From NCBI RefSeq assembly GCF_010731815.2, contig NZ_AP022593.1:5270001-5334000 (forward strand): a DNA stretch of 64,000 bases, read 5' to 3'. The translations under genes and the position numbers were made by a program. The notes below the pieces were generated by a model. The model saw only the letters and a list, made by a program, of their open reading frames with translations. It did no database searches and was not told the origin of the DNA. Within the stretch, counting starts at the first letter, position 1, and each line of letters starts with the position of its first letter. The stretch comes from Mycolicibacterium arabiense (GTDB lineage: Bacteria; Actinomycetota; Actinomycetes; Mycobacteriales; Mycobacteriaceae). Below are positions 54,065 to 62,848 of this stretch, piece by piece.

Positions 54065-55806
54065 TCCGCACCCTGCTGGGACTGATGCCGACCGACCGCA
54101 GGGGCAGGGTCGGCGGCTACGCCACGCTGGCAGTCCTGTCGGTCCTCCTGCGCGCCGCGGGCACCGTCCTGCTGGTGCCACTGGTCGCCGCGCTGTTCAG
54201 CGACGCGCCGCAGCGCGCCTGGACGTGGTTCGGCTGGCTCTCGGCCGTCACCGTGATCGGTTGGATCGTCGACTACGTCACCGCCCGAACGGCCTTCGAC
54301 CTCGGCTTCGCGGTCCTCGACAGCACGCAGCACGACATGGCCGACCGACTGCCGAACATTCGACTGGACTGGCTCACCAACGACAACACCGCGACGACGC
54401 GGCAGGCAATAGCCGCCACCGGCCCCGAACTCGTCGGCTTGGTCGTGAATCTGCTGACCCCGCTCATCGGCGCCGTGCTGCTGCCCGCCGCGATCGCCGT
54501 TGCCCTGCTCGCGATCTCGCCAACACTCGGCTTGGCCGCGTTGGCCGGTGTGGTGGTCCTGCTGGGTGCGCTGTGGCTGTCTGGACGGCTCAGCCGCAAG
54601 GCCGACCAGGTCGCCGCCGAGACCAACACGGCGTTCACCGAACGCATCATCGAGTTCGCCCGCACCCAGCAGGCGTTGCGCGCCGCCCGTCGCGTCGAAC
54701 CCGCACGCAGTTCCGTCGGCGCGGCGCTCGAGGCGCAGCACGGCGCGACCCTGCGCCTGCTCGGCATGCAGATCCCGGGCCAGCTGCTATTCAGTCTCGC
54801 CAGTCAGGCGGCGCTGATCGGCCTCGCGGGCATGACGACACTTCTGACGGTGCGCGGCGAGCTTGGCGTGCCGGAGGCCATCGCGCTGATCGTGGTGATC
54901 GCGCGCTATCTCGAACCGTTCGCCGCGCTCGGTGAACTGGCGCCCGCCCTGGAGTCGACGCGCGCCACGCTCGGCCGGATCCAGACCGTGCTCGACGCGC
55001 CGACGTTGTCCGCCGGTGTCGCGACGGCCGCCGACCCGGCCGCACCGCCCCGCATCGAGTTCGAGGGCGTCACCTTCGGCTACGGCGGCGAGGTGGTCCT
55101 CGACCGGGTGAGCTTCGTGCTCGAGCCCGGTGCGACCACCGCGATCGTCGGGCCCTCCGGGTCGGGCAAGAGCACGGTGCTCGCGCTGATCGCCGGTCTG
55201 CACCAGCCCACCAGCGGCCGGGTGCTGTTCGACGGCGTCGACCTGGCGCTGCTCGACGACGCCGCCCGCCGGGCCGCAGTGAGCGTCGTGTTCCAGCACC
55301 CGTACCTGTTCGACGGCAGCATCCGGGACAACGTGCTCGTCGGCGATCCCGGCGCCGATGCGGAGACCGTGGCTGGTGCGATGCGACTGGCCCGGGTCGA
55401 CGAATTGACCGGCCAGCTGCCCGATGGCGATCAGACCGTGGTGGGGGAGGCGGGCTCGGCGCTGTCCGGTGGTGAGCGTCAACGGGTCAGCATCGCCCGC
55501 GCTCTGCTCAAGCCGGCGCCGGTGCTCCTGGTCGACGAGGCCACGAGCGCACTGGACACCGAGAACGAGGCGGCGGTGGTCGAGGCCCTGACCGCCGACC
55601 TGCGCCCACGAACCCGGGTGATCGTCGCGCACCGGCTCGCGAGCATCCGGCACGCCGATCGCGTGCTGTTCCTCGAGGCCGGGCGCGTCGTCGAGGACGG
55701 CAGCATCGACGCGCTGCTCGCCGAAGACGGCCCGCACCACCGCTTCCGGGAGTTCTGGACCCAGCAGCGCGACGCCGCCGACTGGCAGATCGCCGCGCGC
55801 GGGTAG
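54061..55806 (+). CDS. irtB: Siderophore importer IrtB (ABC half-transporter)
   Basis: 581 residues, ATG overlapping the irtA stop by 4 bp. Six membrane helices span the first ~300 residues. The ATPase has Walker [10 protein letters not shown] at 364-372, signature [15 protein letters not shown] and Walker [13 protein letters not shown]. It lacks the FAD domain of IrtA and pairs with it as the second half of an exporter-fold importer. Length fits IrtB. No mycobactin biosynthesis gene is in the window. Confidence 0.92.
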   Translation: MIRTLLGLMPTDRRGRVGGYATLAVLSVLLRAAGTVLLVPLVAALFSDAPQRAWTWFGWLSAVTVIGWIVDYVTARTAFDLGFAVLDSTQHDMADRLPNIRLDWLTNDNTATTRQAIAATGPELVGLVVNLLTPLIGAVLLPAAIAVALLAISPTLGLAALAGVVVLLGALWLSGRLSRKADQVAAETNTAFTERIIEFARTQQALRAARRVEPARSSVGAALEAQHGATLRLLGMQIPGQLLFSLASQAALIGLAGMTTLLTVRGELGVPEAIALIVVIARYLEPFAALGELAPALESTRATLGRIQTVLDAPTLSAGVATAADPAAPPRIEFEGVTFGYGGEVVLDRVSFVLEPGATTAIVGPSGSGKSTVLALIAGLHQPTSGRVLFDGVDLALLDDAARRAAVSVVFQHPYLFDGSIRDNVLVGDPGADAETVAGAMRLARVDELTGQLPDGDQTVVGEAGSALSGGERQRVSIARALLKPAPVLLVDEATSALDTENEAAVVEALTADLRPRTRVIVAHRLASIRHADRVLFLEAGRVVEDGSIDALLAEDGPHHRFREFWTQQRDAADWQIAARG

Positions 55807-55818
55807 CGGCGGAAAGGG

Positions 55819-57183
55819 CTAGAGCCCGGCGCCGGGGTTGAGGATGTCGTCGGGGTCGAGCGCGACCTTGATGCGGCGGTTCAGTTCCATCGCCTCGGGG
55901 CCGAGGTACCCGGCCAGCCACGGCCGCTTCAACCGGCCGACGCCGTGCTCGCCGGTGATGGTGCCGCCCAAACCGACTGCCAGGTCCATGATCTCGCCGA
56001 ATGCCGTATGCGCGCGTTCGGTCATCGCGGCGTCGGACGGGTCGAACACGATCAGCGGGTGGGTGTTGCCGTCGCCGGCGTGGGCGATCACCGAGATCAT
56101 CAGCCCGTGCTGCTCGGCAAGTTTCTCGACGCCACTGACCAGGTCGGCCAGTGCGGGCAGCGGCACGCCGACGTCTTCGAGCAGGAGCGAGCCCTTTGCC
56201 TCGACCGCGGGGATCGCGTAGCGACGGGCCGCCACGAACGCCTCGCCCTCGTCGGGGTCGGCGGTGGTGAACACCTCCGTTGCGCCGTGCTCGGTGAACA
56301 CCGACGCCATGTACTCGGTGTCCTCGACGCCTGCGGGTCCGCGATCGTCGGAGGCGGCGACCATCATCGCCGCGGCGTTGCGGTCCAGACCCATCTTGAG
56401 CTTGTCCTCGACCGCGTTGATCGCGACGGCGTCCATGAACTCGAGCATCGACGGGCGGATGCGTCCGGTGATCTCGACGACGGCGTCCGCGGCGGCGGCG
56501 ACGGAGTCGAACGACGCCACGACCGTGCATCCGCGGTGTTGGGCGGGAAGCAGTTTCAGCGTCGCCTCGGTGACGATGCCGAGCGTGCCCTCGCTGCCGA
56601 CGAACAGCTTCACCAGGCTCAACCCGGCGACGTCCTTCAAGCGGGGACCGCCCAGGCGGACCGCCGTGCCATCGGCCAGCACCACCTGCACGCCAAGCAC
56701 GTAGTCGGTCGTCACGCCGTACTTCACGCAGCACAGCCCGCCCGCGTTCGTGGCGATGTTCCCGCCGATGCTGCAGATCTCGTAGGACGACGGGTCCGGT
56801 GGGTACCACAGGCCGTACTCGGCGACAGCCTTCTTGACCTCGGCGTTGAACAGCCCCGGCTGCGTGACGGCGGTCCGGGTCACGGGGTCGATGGCGATGT
56901 CGCGCATCAGTTCCGTCGACAGCACCAGGCCACCGTCGAGTGCCGTCGCGCCGCCCGACAGCCCGGTCCCGGCGCCACGGGGGACCACGGGCACGTGGTG
57001 CGCCGTCGCCCACCGCATGACGGTCTGCACCTCCTCGGTGCGACGGGGTCGCACGACCGCCAGCGGTGTCCCCGCGTCGGGGTCGGCGGCGCGATCCTGG
57101 CGGTAGGACCCCAGGATGTCGGGGTCGGTGACGACGGTGCCCTGGGGCAGTTCGGCGATCAAGGCGCTCAGCGCTGAGTCCAT
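55819..57183 (-). CDS. FAD-linked oxidase, glycolate/D-lactate dehydrogenase type (Rv1257c-like)
   Basis: 454 residues with start at 57183 (MDSALSALIAEL). FAD-binding type-4 domain: VPVVPRGAGTGLSGGATALDGG and SIGGNIATNAGGLCCVKYGVT. FAD-oxidase C domain: VIAHAGDGNTHPLIVF and TGEHGVGRLKRPWL. It resembles the GlcD subunit of glycolate oxidase but no GlcE/GlcF genes follow. Stand-alone D-2-hydroxyacid oxidation is likely. It is convergent with irtB, 12 bp away. Length equals the M. tuberculosis protein. Confidence 0.92.
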   Translation of the reverse strand: MDSALSALIAELPQGTVVTDPDILGSYRQDRAADPDAGTPLAVVRPRRTEEVQTVMRWATAHHVPVVPRGAGTGLSGGATALDGGLVLSTELMRDIAIDPVTRTAVTQPGLFNAEVKKAVAEYGLWYPPDPSSYEICSIGGNIATNAGGLCCVKYGVTTDYVLGVQVVLADGTAVRLGGPRLKDVAGLSLVKLFVGSEGTLGIVTEATLKLLPAQHRGCTVVASFDSVAAAADAVVEITGRIRPSMLEFMDAVAINAVEDKLKMGLDRNAAAMMVAASDDRGPAGVEDTEYMASVFTEHGATEVFTTADPDEGEAFVAARRYAIPAVEAKGSLLLEDVGVPLPALADLVSGVEKLAEQHGLMISVIAHAGDGNTHPLIVFDPSDAAMTERAHTAFGEIMDLAVGLGGTITGEHGVGRLKRPWLAGYLGPEAMELNRRIKVALDPDDILNPGAGL

Positions 57184-57199
57184 CACCCGATCGTAGGCG

Positions 57200-57601
57200 T
57201 CATGCCGAGAGCGCCGCGTCGAACTGCACACCGTCGACGAAGGTGTCCTTGCGTGCCACCTTCCAGTCCGCGGTGACGGTGACCAGGTCGAGGCAAACGC
57301 ACCGCGCGGGCCGGCCGGATGGCGCGGTGCAGGTCAGCGTCCAGTCGAGAACCCAGTGGCGCGGACCGAACTCGGTGCGGTGCACCTCGAATCCGAAGTC
57401 CGGCAGCGCGGCGAACATCCCGGCGAACGCCTCGCGCAGGGCGGTCCGGCCGGTGATCGCCTCCCGGCCGTGGTGCAGCCAGAACGTGGTCTGCTCGGCG
57501 TGCAGCGCGACGATGGCGTCGGGGTCGCGGGCAGCCCACGCTTCGACGTAGCGGTCGTAGAGTCCGGCGAGCGACGTCGGGGGCCCCATCAAAGCGCTCA
57601 T
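57200..57601 (-). CDS. SnoaL-like / NTF2-fold protein
   Basis: 133 residues, ATG at 57601 with GAGGAG upstream. The NTF2-like fold is seen in LAGLYDRYVEAWAARDPDAIVALHAEQTTFWLHHG and in the paired beta strands WVLDWTLTCTAP and CLDLVTVTADWKVARKD. The family includes cyclases and isomerases of small ligands, but catalytic residues cannot be assigned with confidence. It lies in a leftward group with DUF3237 and a mycothiol-isomerase-like gene. Confidence 0.83.
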   Translation of the reverse strand: MSALMGPPTSLAGLYDRYVEAWAARDPDAIVALHAEQTTFWLHHGREAITGRTALREAFAGMFAALPDFGFEVHRTEFGPRHWVLDWTLTCTAPSGRPARCVCLDLVTVTADWKVARKDTFVDGVQFDAALSA

Positions 57602-57629
57602 CGGTGCTGTCTCCTCTTCGCGCAAGCGC

Positions 57630-58109
57630 TCATCGGACCGCGAACACGCGATAGTGCACCTCCGACAACGACACCTGATTGATCGCGACCGTGTGCACGG
57701 CATTGATCCAGCGGTACCGCTCGTCGTCGGTGTCGAACAGCGGGCTGGATCGGGCGACCATCTCGTCGTGGCGGATCAGTTCGCCCGCGGCGTACCGCGC
57801 TGCCGCCTCCGGTCCCATGTGGACGCGACCGGTGTTCGTGATGTGGACGTATGCGCCGTCGTCGGTGCGCAGTGTGCCCCGCACGTCGAGCCGGGCGACG
57901 CGGTCGGTGCCGAACAGGATCCAGTCACCGCCGCCGGGCAGGATGTCGCCTGCGATGCGCGGGCCCTCGCACCGCCCATGCCGCACGACGTAGGTGAAGC
58001 GGGTGCCCACCGGTGTCTCGAAGATCTGCACCGGGTCGAAGGCGATCCGGATGTCGAGCAGGTGCTCGAGGGTGGGGCTGGCGTCGATGTCGACGAGACT
58101 GGTTGTCAT
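57630..58109 (-). CDS. DUF3237 domain protein
   Basis: 159 residues. The DUF3237 beta-barrel pattern is complete: FDPVQIFETPVGTRFTYVVRHGRCEGPRIAGDILPGGGDW, then RLDVRGTLRTDDGAYVHITNTG, and the end RYRWINAVHTVAINQVSLSEVHYRVF. No metal or catalytic motif is known for the family. It lies 10 bp after the mycothiol-isomerase-like gene on the same strand, so it is probably co-transcribed and part of a small oxidative or aromatic metabolism group. Confidence 0.87.
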   Translation of the reverse strand: MTTSLVDIDASPTLEHLLDIRIAFDPVQIFETPVGTRFTYVVRHGRCEGPRIAGDILPGGGDWILFGTDRVARLDVRGTLRTDDGAYVHITNTGRVHMGPEAAARYAAGELIRHDEMVARSSPLFDTDDERYRWINAVHTVAINQVSLSEVHYRVFAVR

Positions 58110-58119
58110 GGCTGACCTT

Positions 58120-58857
58120 TCAGAGAGGGCGGATGGCGGACGTCAGCGATGGTGCGAGGCGGGCGGGGTCGAGTACGTCGATCCGGGGGTCGGTGACGTC
58201 GATGCGCCGCAGCATCAGCCGGGCGATGGCGTCGTCGGAGCCCGCGATGCGGCACTCGCGGGCGGCGCCTGCACCGCGCCGCCACCGCGAGCCGGTCCAG
58301 GTGATCGACATCGCCGCCGAGGGTGCCGCGAGGGAGAGGGTGACGGCGTCGCTCTCCAGCGGCTGGGCCTGCATCAGCAGGTACAGCTCACCGAAGCCGA
58401 AGAGGGCGGCGACGGTGGCGCTCGAGAGCAGCGGCTGCCGGCTGCCTGCGGCGATCGCGAGATCGTCGGTGTGGACGCCGAATTCGATGATCAGGCAGCG
58501 CAGCGCGTCGGCCACGGGATAGCGGCCGAACGGCAGTGGGACGACGATGCTCGGGTCCGACGGCAGGGTGCGGACGGCGCCCGAGAGATGGTCCGCTGCG
58601 CTGCGGATGACCGCGGGTAGGGCGACGGAGCCGTCGAGGTCGAGGTCGGCAGGGGGAACGGTCGAGCCGACCCGCGCGCGGTGGAACGCCTCGGCGTCCC
58701 GGAACAGGCCGGCGGCCACGTGTGCCGCGAGGTCGGCGATGGTCCATTCGGTGCACGGCGTCGGCGCGGCGAGCTGATCCAGAGTCAGTTGGCCGAGGAG
58801 ATCGGCGAAGGCGAGCGCCTGCGAGATGGCGGCGCCGGCGAGCGTGGTGAGTGCCAT
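58120..58857 (-). CDS. Mycothiol-dependent maleylpyruvate isomerase-like (DinB/MDMPI) protein
   Basis: 245 residues. The four-helix MDMPI/DinB domain includes LAAPTPCTEWTIADLAAHVAAGLFRD, with the PTPC.EWT-x4-L-x2-H metal motif, and a second histidine in LIIEFGVHTDDLAIA. The C-terminal ~80 residues look like the SCP2-type domain often fused to it. It is a metal-dependent thiol-cofactor enzyme; the substrate here is unknown. It is divergent from the HxlR regulator across 76 bp holding two operator-like palindromes. Confidence 0.85.
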   Translation of the reverse strand: MALTTLAGAAISQALAFADLLGQLTLDQLAAPTPCTEWTIADLAAHVAAGLFRDAEAFHRARVGSTVPPADLDLDGSVALPAVIRSAADHLSGAVRTLPSDPSIVVPLPFGRYPVADALRCLIIEFGVHTDDLAIAAGSRQPLLSSATVAALFGFGELYLLMQAQPLESDAVTLSLAAPSAAMSITWTGSRWRRGAGAARECRIAGSDDAIARLMLRRIDVTDPRIDVLDPARLAPSLTSAIRPL

Positions 58858-58875
58858 ACGCGACGCTAACTCGTG

Positions 58876-58896
58876 CTACTTGGAAAAAACAAGTAG
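58876..58896. promoter_or_regulatory. Operator-like inverted repeat CTACTTG/CAAGTAG
   Basis: Perfect 7-bp arms (58876-58882 and 58890-58896) around GAAAAAA in the divergent region between the MDMPI-like gene and the HxlR regulator. It overlaps the -35 of the regulator's promoter. Confidence 0.6.
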
Positions 58897-58909
58897 TCGG
58901 TTGGATAAT
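58880..58909 (+). promoter_or_regulatory. Promoter of the HxlR regulator
   Basis: TTGGAA (58880-58885), an 18-bp spacer and GATAAT (58904-58909, five of six of TATAAT) precede the GTG at 58934, giving a leader of about 18 bases. Both hexamers are overlapped by palindromes. Confidence 0.65.
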
Positions 58910-58913
58910 CCAA
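58901..58913. promoter_or_regulatory. Palindrome TTGGAT-A-ATCCAA
   Basis: Perfect 6-bp arms around one base, covering the -10 of the HxlR gene. It and the CTACTTG repeat are centred about 21 bp, or two helical turns, apart, which would suit two bound HxlR dimers. Confidence 0.55.
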
Positions 58914-58933
58914 TCAGGCGCTAACATCGGGGC

Positions 58934-59587
58934 GTGGCCTCCCGTTCCTATGGTCAGCACTGTGCCGTCGCGAAGAGCCTCGACCTCGTCGGCGACCGCT
59001 GGACGCTGCTCGTCGTCCGGGAGCTGCTCGACGGGCCCCGCCGCTACGGCGACCTGCTGACCGCGCTCACGCCGATCGCCACCGACATGCTGGCGAGCCG
59101 ACTGCGCGATCTCGAGGCCAACGGCCTGGTGTGCAAGCGCGCGATGCCCCGACCCGCGACCGGTGCCACCTACGAACTCACCGACGACGGACACGCGCTC
59201 GAGGACGTCGTGCACGCCTACGCCCGGTGGGGACGCCACCTGATGAGCCGCCGGGCGGCCAGCGACGTCGTCCGACCCGAATGGCTGGTGCGCGCGGTGC
59301 GGGCCTACGTGCGCGACGACCGCGGCGGGCGCCCGGTCACCTTCCGGCTCGACATGCCCGAGGGCAGCGTGACGATCCGCATCGACGCCGACGGTGTCGA
59401 CACCGTCGACGACGACGAACCGGTCGACGTCACCCTCAGCGGGCACGCCGAAACCCTGGCCACGGCAATGGATCCGGCGCAGGTGGCCGATCTGGTGGCG
59501 GCCGGGCGGCTGCGGGTCGATGGCGACCCCGACGCCACCCGCAGGCTGGCGTCGATGTTCGCGCCGCCGAGGCGCAGGGCGGGTTAG
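58934..59587 (+). CDS. HxlR-family regulator with C-terminal SCP2-like domain
   Basis: 217 residues from a GTG at 58934. Residues 8-105 are the HxlR winged helix (CAVAKSLDLVGDRWTLLVVRELLDGPRRYGDLLTAL, then MLASRLRDLEANGLVCK). The remaining ~100 residues match the SCP2/sterol-carrier-like effector domain common on actinobacterial HxlR proteins (VTIRIDADGVDTVDDDEPVDVTLSGHAETLATAMDP). The promoter is overlaid by two palindromes, so it is probably autoregulated and controls the divergent MDMPI-DUF3237-SnoaL group. Stops overlap the convergent tap gene by 4 bp. Confidence 0.9.
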   Translation: MASRSYGQHCAVAKSLDLVGDRWTLLVVRELLDGPRRYGDLLTALTPIATDMLASRLRDLEANGLVCKRAMPRPATGATYELTDDGHALEDVVHAYARWGRHLMSRRAASDVVRPEWLVRAVRAYVRDDRGGRPVTFRLDMPEGSVTIRIDADGVDTVDDDEPVDVTLSGHAETLATAMDPAQVADLVAAGRLRVDGDPDATRRLASMFAPPRRRAG

Positions 59588-60801
59588 GCCCGGTCGAGTT
59601 CGCGCAGCGCAGGCAGGAACAGCGCCGCGAGACCCAGCACCAGCATCGGGATCGACAGGGCCAGGAACGTCACGTGCAGCCCCGCGGTGTCGGCGAGCGG
59701 GCCGGCGACGATCAGGCCCAGCGGACCGGCCGCGTAGGCCAACGAGCCCATCACGCCGACCACCCGGCCGCGCAGGTGCGGCGGCGCCTGGGTCTGCATG
59801 ACGTAGTTGTAGATCGGCGCGATCGGGCCGTAGACCAGACCGACGATCGCCGAGAGCACCAGGATCACCGGCAGCGGCGGCAGGAACGCGATCACCGTCA
59901 TCGCCACGCCGAGCACGAGCAGCGCGACGAGCATGACCGTCCGCCGCGCGGTGTACTTGGACAGCACGGCGTAGCCCAGCGCGCCGATGACACCGCCAAT
60001 GGCGAGTGACATCAACACCCAACCCAGCTGTGCGGGCTGGTCCTTGTCGGTGAAGTACTTCGGGAACAGCACGCTCTCCATCGGCATGTACAGACCCGTC
60101 GCGGTCAGGTCGACGACGGCCAGCGTGCGCAGGACGCGGTTGTGCCACACGAACTTCAGGCCCTCGACGATGCCTGCCCATACCTGCGGCAGCTCGTCGC
60201 GGTTGGGCGTGCCTGCACCCTCCAGTCGCAGCACGGCGATCGCCGCGATCGACAGCACGAACGCGCCTGCGGTCACCCACATCGTGTCGATGCCACCCAC
60301 GGTGGCGATCAGCAGACCGCCGATGCCTGGGCCGACGATGTAGGACAGGTTGAAGATGGCCTCGTACGCGCTGTTCGACCGGTCGAGCGTCCAGCCCGCC
60401 CGCTGCGCTGCCTCGGGCAGCATCGTCTCGCGCGCCGTCATCCCGGCGGGGTCGAAGAACGCCCCGAGCGCGGCCAGCCCGGCGAGCACCGCCACGTTGA
60501 TCGCGTCGACGCCGAAGACCAGTGCGATCACCGGCACTGCAGCGACCGACAGCGCGGACAGCAGGTCGGAGATCATCGACACCACGCGCCTGCCGAGGTA
60601 GTCGACTGCCGCGCCCGCGATCAGCGTCGCGACCAGCAGCGGCAGCGTGCCCGCCATCGCCACGATCGAGGCTTCGACCGCAGAACCGTTGCGCTGCAAC
60701 ACCAGCCACGGGAATGCCACCAGCGAGATGCCGTTGCCCGCTCCGGCGGTGAGCGCTGCGAAGAAGATCAGGTACAGCGGCCCGTACTTGGTTTTGATCA
60801 T
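59584..60801 (-). CDS. tap: Tap-family MFS drug efflux pump
   Basis: 405 residues, 12 membrane segments, start at 60801 (MIKTKYGPLYLIFFAALTAG). It closely follows the Rv1258c Tap pattern: NGISLVAFPWLVLQRNGSAVEASIVA, then AGAAVDYLGRRVVSM (motif A) and FDPAGMTARETMLPEAA. Tap exports tetracycline, aminoglycosides and spectinomycin and is in the WhiB7 regulon in M. tuberculosis. A long open frame upstream of 60801 is antisense to udgB and not coding. Confidence 0.92.
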   Translation of the reverse strand: MIKTKYGPLYLIFFAALTAGAGNGISLVAFPWLVLQRNGSAVEASIVAMAGTLPLLVATLIAGAAVDYLGRRVVSMISDLLSALSVAAVPVIALVFGVDAINVAVLAGLAALGAFFDPAGMTARETMLPEAAQRAGWTLDRSNSAYEAIFNLSYIVGPGIGGLLIATVGGIDTMWVTAGAFVLSIAAIAVLRLEGAGTPNRDELPQVWAGIVEGLKFVWHNRVLRTLAVVDLTATGLYMPMESVLFPKYFTDKDQPAQLGWVLMSLAIGGVIGALGYAVLSKYTARRTVMLVALLVLGVAMTVIAFLPPLPVILVLSAIVGLVYGPIAPIYNYVMQTQAPPHLRGRVVGVMGSLAYAAGPLGLIVAGPLADTAGLHVTFLALSIPMLVLGLAALFLPALRELDRA

Positions 60802-60816
60802 GGGGTATCGCCGGTG

Positions 60817-60854
60817 AATGTAGCAGCGGGGGAGTCCCGGTAGCGATCGGTTTT
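60817..60854 (-). promoter_or_regulatory. Possible WhiB7-type promoter of tap
   Basis: On the minus strand TACATT (60822-60817) lies 15 bp before the tap ATG. Seventeen bases upstream of it is the poor -35 CGCTAC, and AAAA (60854-60851) lies five bases before that. WhiB7-dependent promoters are known to carry an A/T tract just upstream of -35. The match is weak. Confidence 0.3.
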
Positions 60855-60877
60855 CCCGCCGCGGGCACAGTGGTGGT

Positions 60878-61699
60878 GTGCTGTTGCCCCACCCCCGCAC
60901 GGGCGAGATGTTCGCCTCGCCCGTTCCCCCAGGCGCCGGCTGGCCGGGGGACCCTGCCCGGCCCGACACGCGCGTGGCGAAGAGCCCTGCGGGCGTGCGG
61001 GCGTTGGCGAAGCGGATGACCGACGTGGCCGACGTCGACGCCGCGGTAAGCGTCTGCCGCGCCTGTCCACGGCTGGTCAGGTGGCGCGAGGACGTCGCAC
61101 TCACCAAGCGCCGCTCGTACGCGACCGAGCCGTACTGGGGCCGTCCGGCGCCCGGGTTCGGTTCGGCAACGCCGTCGGTCCTGCTGCTCGGTCTGGCCCC
61201 GGCCGCGCACGGCGCCAACCGGACCGGCCGGGTGTTCACCGGCGACCGCAGCGGCGACTTCCTATTCGCGGCAATGCACCGCGCAGGCCTGGCGACGTCC
61301 GGGGTGAGCGTCGACGCCGCCGATGGCCTCGAACTCGTCGACACCCGGGTGGTCGCGGCCGTGCGGTGCGCGCCGCCGGACAACGCGCCGCTGCCCGAGG
61401 AGCGCGCAGCCTGTGCGCCGTGGCTGGACGCCGAGTGGCGCCTGATCGCGCCGACCGTGCGGGTGATCGTCGTGCTGGGCGGCTTCGCCTGGCGCGGGGC
61501 GCTCGACATGCTGCGCACCGCGGGCGTCGCGGTGCCCAGCCCGCTGCCGAAGTTCGGCCACCTCGCGGCCGCGCGCATCGGTGACGTCACGCTGCTCGGC
61601 TGCTACCACCCCAGCCAGCAGAACACCTTCACCGGTCGACTGACCCCGGCGATGCTCGACGAGGTGTTCGTCACCGCCAAGACCCTCGCCCTCGGGTGA
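60878..61699 (+). CDS. udgB: Family 5 uracil-DNA glycosylase
   Basis: 273 residues from a GTG at 60878. The four Fe-S cysteines are visible: Cys60 and Cys63 (CRAC) and two in [21 protein letters not shown]. Motif A is [28 protein letters not shown], lacking the polar Asp or Asn of other families, as typical of UdgB. Motif B is [16 protein letters not shown]. It removes uracil and hypoxanthine from DNA. It is divergent from tap across 76 bp. It corresponds to Rv1259. Confidence 0.95.
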   Translation: MLLPHPRTGEMFASPVPPGAGWPGDPARPDTRVAKSPAGVRALAKRMTDVADVDAAVSVCRACPRLVRWREDVALTKRRSYATEPYWGRPAPGFGSATPSVLLLGLAPAAHGANRTGRVFTGDRSGDFLFAAMHRAGLATSGVSVDAADGLELVDTRVVAAVRCAPPDNAPLPEERAACAPWLDAEWRLIAPTVRVIVVLGGFAWRGALDMLRTAGVAVPSPLPKFGHLAAARIGDVTLLGCYHPSQQNTFTGRLTPAMLDEVFVTAKTLALG

Positions 61700-61746
61700 T
61701 TCGTGCACGCCGAGGCGCGCTGACCGCGCCCGAGCGTGCACGAATC
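61698..61746. repeat. Nested intergenic inverted repeat
   Basis: GATTCGTGCACGC (61698-61710) pairs with GCGTGCACGAATC (61734-61746). Within the loop GGCGCG (61714-61719) pairs with CGCGCC (61725-61730). It starts one base before the end of the udgB stop codon and could terminate that gene. Confidence 0.7.
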
Positions 61747-61792
61747 GCACGAGGTGGGGAACGGACCGGCCGCCGGGCGCGTTGAACCACAA

Positions 61793-62845
61793 ATGCGACT
61801 CTCGGTACTCGACCTCGTTCCCGTCCGCAGCGACCAGACCACGTCGGACGCCCTGGCCGCCACCGTCGGCGTGGCGAAGAAGGCCGACGACCTCGGCTTC
61901 ACCCGCTACTGGCTGGCCGAACACCACAACATGCCCGCCGTCGCGGCCACCAGCCCGCCGGTGCTGATCGCCTACCTGGCTGCGCAGACGGCCCGCATCC
62001 GGCTCGGCTCGGGCGGCGTGATGCTGCCCAATCACGCACCGCTCGCGGTTGCCGAGCAGTTCGCGCTGCTGGAGGCTGCCGCGCCGGGGCGCATCGATCT
62101 GGGGATCGGCCGCGCGCCGGGCAGCGACCCCGTCACCTCGATGATGCTGCGCGGTCCCGCGGGCCGCAGCGACGAGGACATCCAGAAGTTCCCGCAGTAC
62201 CTCGACGACGTGACCGCGCTGATGGGCGCACACGGCGTCGGCGTGACGATGCAGGGCCGCAACCTGATGGACCAGAACTACGTGCTCAAGGCGACGCCCG
62301 CGGCCACCAGCGAGCCGCGGCTGTGGCTGCTGGGCTCGTCGCTGTACTCGGCGCACCTGGCCGCCGCCAAGGGCCTGCCGTACGTGTTCGCCCACCACTT
62401 CGCGGGGCAGGGCACCGAGGAGGCGCTCGCCGTCTACCGCGAGGAGTTCCGCCCCAGCGAGAACCTCGAGCAGCCCACCACGTTCATGACGGTCAACGCC
62501 TCGGTCGCGGCCACCCGCGAAGAGGCCGAGGACCTGATGCTGCCGAACCTGCACATGATGGCGCTGCTGCGCACCGGTCAGCCGCTGCGCGCTCTCGACC
62601 TCGTCGAGGACGCCCGCGAGATCGGGCTGACGCCGCAGCAGCGGGCCGTGGTCGAATCGGGCCGTCGGCAGGCGATCGTCGGCAACCCCGCCGACGCGGC
62701 CGAGCGGGTGCGCGGCATCGCCGAGCACTTCGGCGTCGACGAGGTCATGGTCAACCCGGTGGCCTCGGCCTACCGCGGCGTCGACCCGGCCACCGCGCCT
62801 GCCCGTGAGGACACGCTCGAACTGCTCGCCAAGGAACTGTTCTAG
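61793..62845 (+). CDS. LLM-class flavin-dependent monooxygenase
   Basis: 350 residues. Bacterial-luciferase-like TIM barrel: SVLDLVPVRSDQTTSDAL at the start, GFTRYWLAEHHNMPAVAATSPPVLIAYLAAQT, and LGSGGVMLPNHAPLAVAEQFALLEAAAPGRIDLGIGRAPG, the subgroup pattern of YhbW/MsnO8-like proteins. It binds FMNH2 or F420. I chose the ATG at 61793 because an upstream ATG at 61736 lies in the inverted repeat. The substrate is unknown. It converges with the Ddn-like gene 3 bp away. Confidence 0.9.
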   Translation: MRLSVLDLVPVRSDQTTSDALAATVGVAKKADDLGFTRYWLAEHHNMPAVAATSPPVLIAYLAAQTARIRLGSGGVMLPNHAPLAVAEQFALLEAAAPGRIDLGIGRAPGSDPVTSMMLRGPAGRSDEDIQKFPQYLDDVTALMGAHGVGVTMQGRNLMDQNYVLKATPAATSEPRLWLLGSSLYSAHLAAAKGLPYVFAHHFAGQGTEEALAVYREEFRPSENLEQPTTFMTVNASVAATREEAEDLMLPNLHMMALLRTGQPLRALDLVEDAREIGLTPQQRAVVESGRRQAIVGNPADAAERVRGIAEHFGVDEVMVNPVASAYRGVDPATAPAREDTLELLAKELF

Positions 62846-62848
62846 CCC

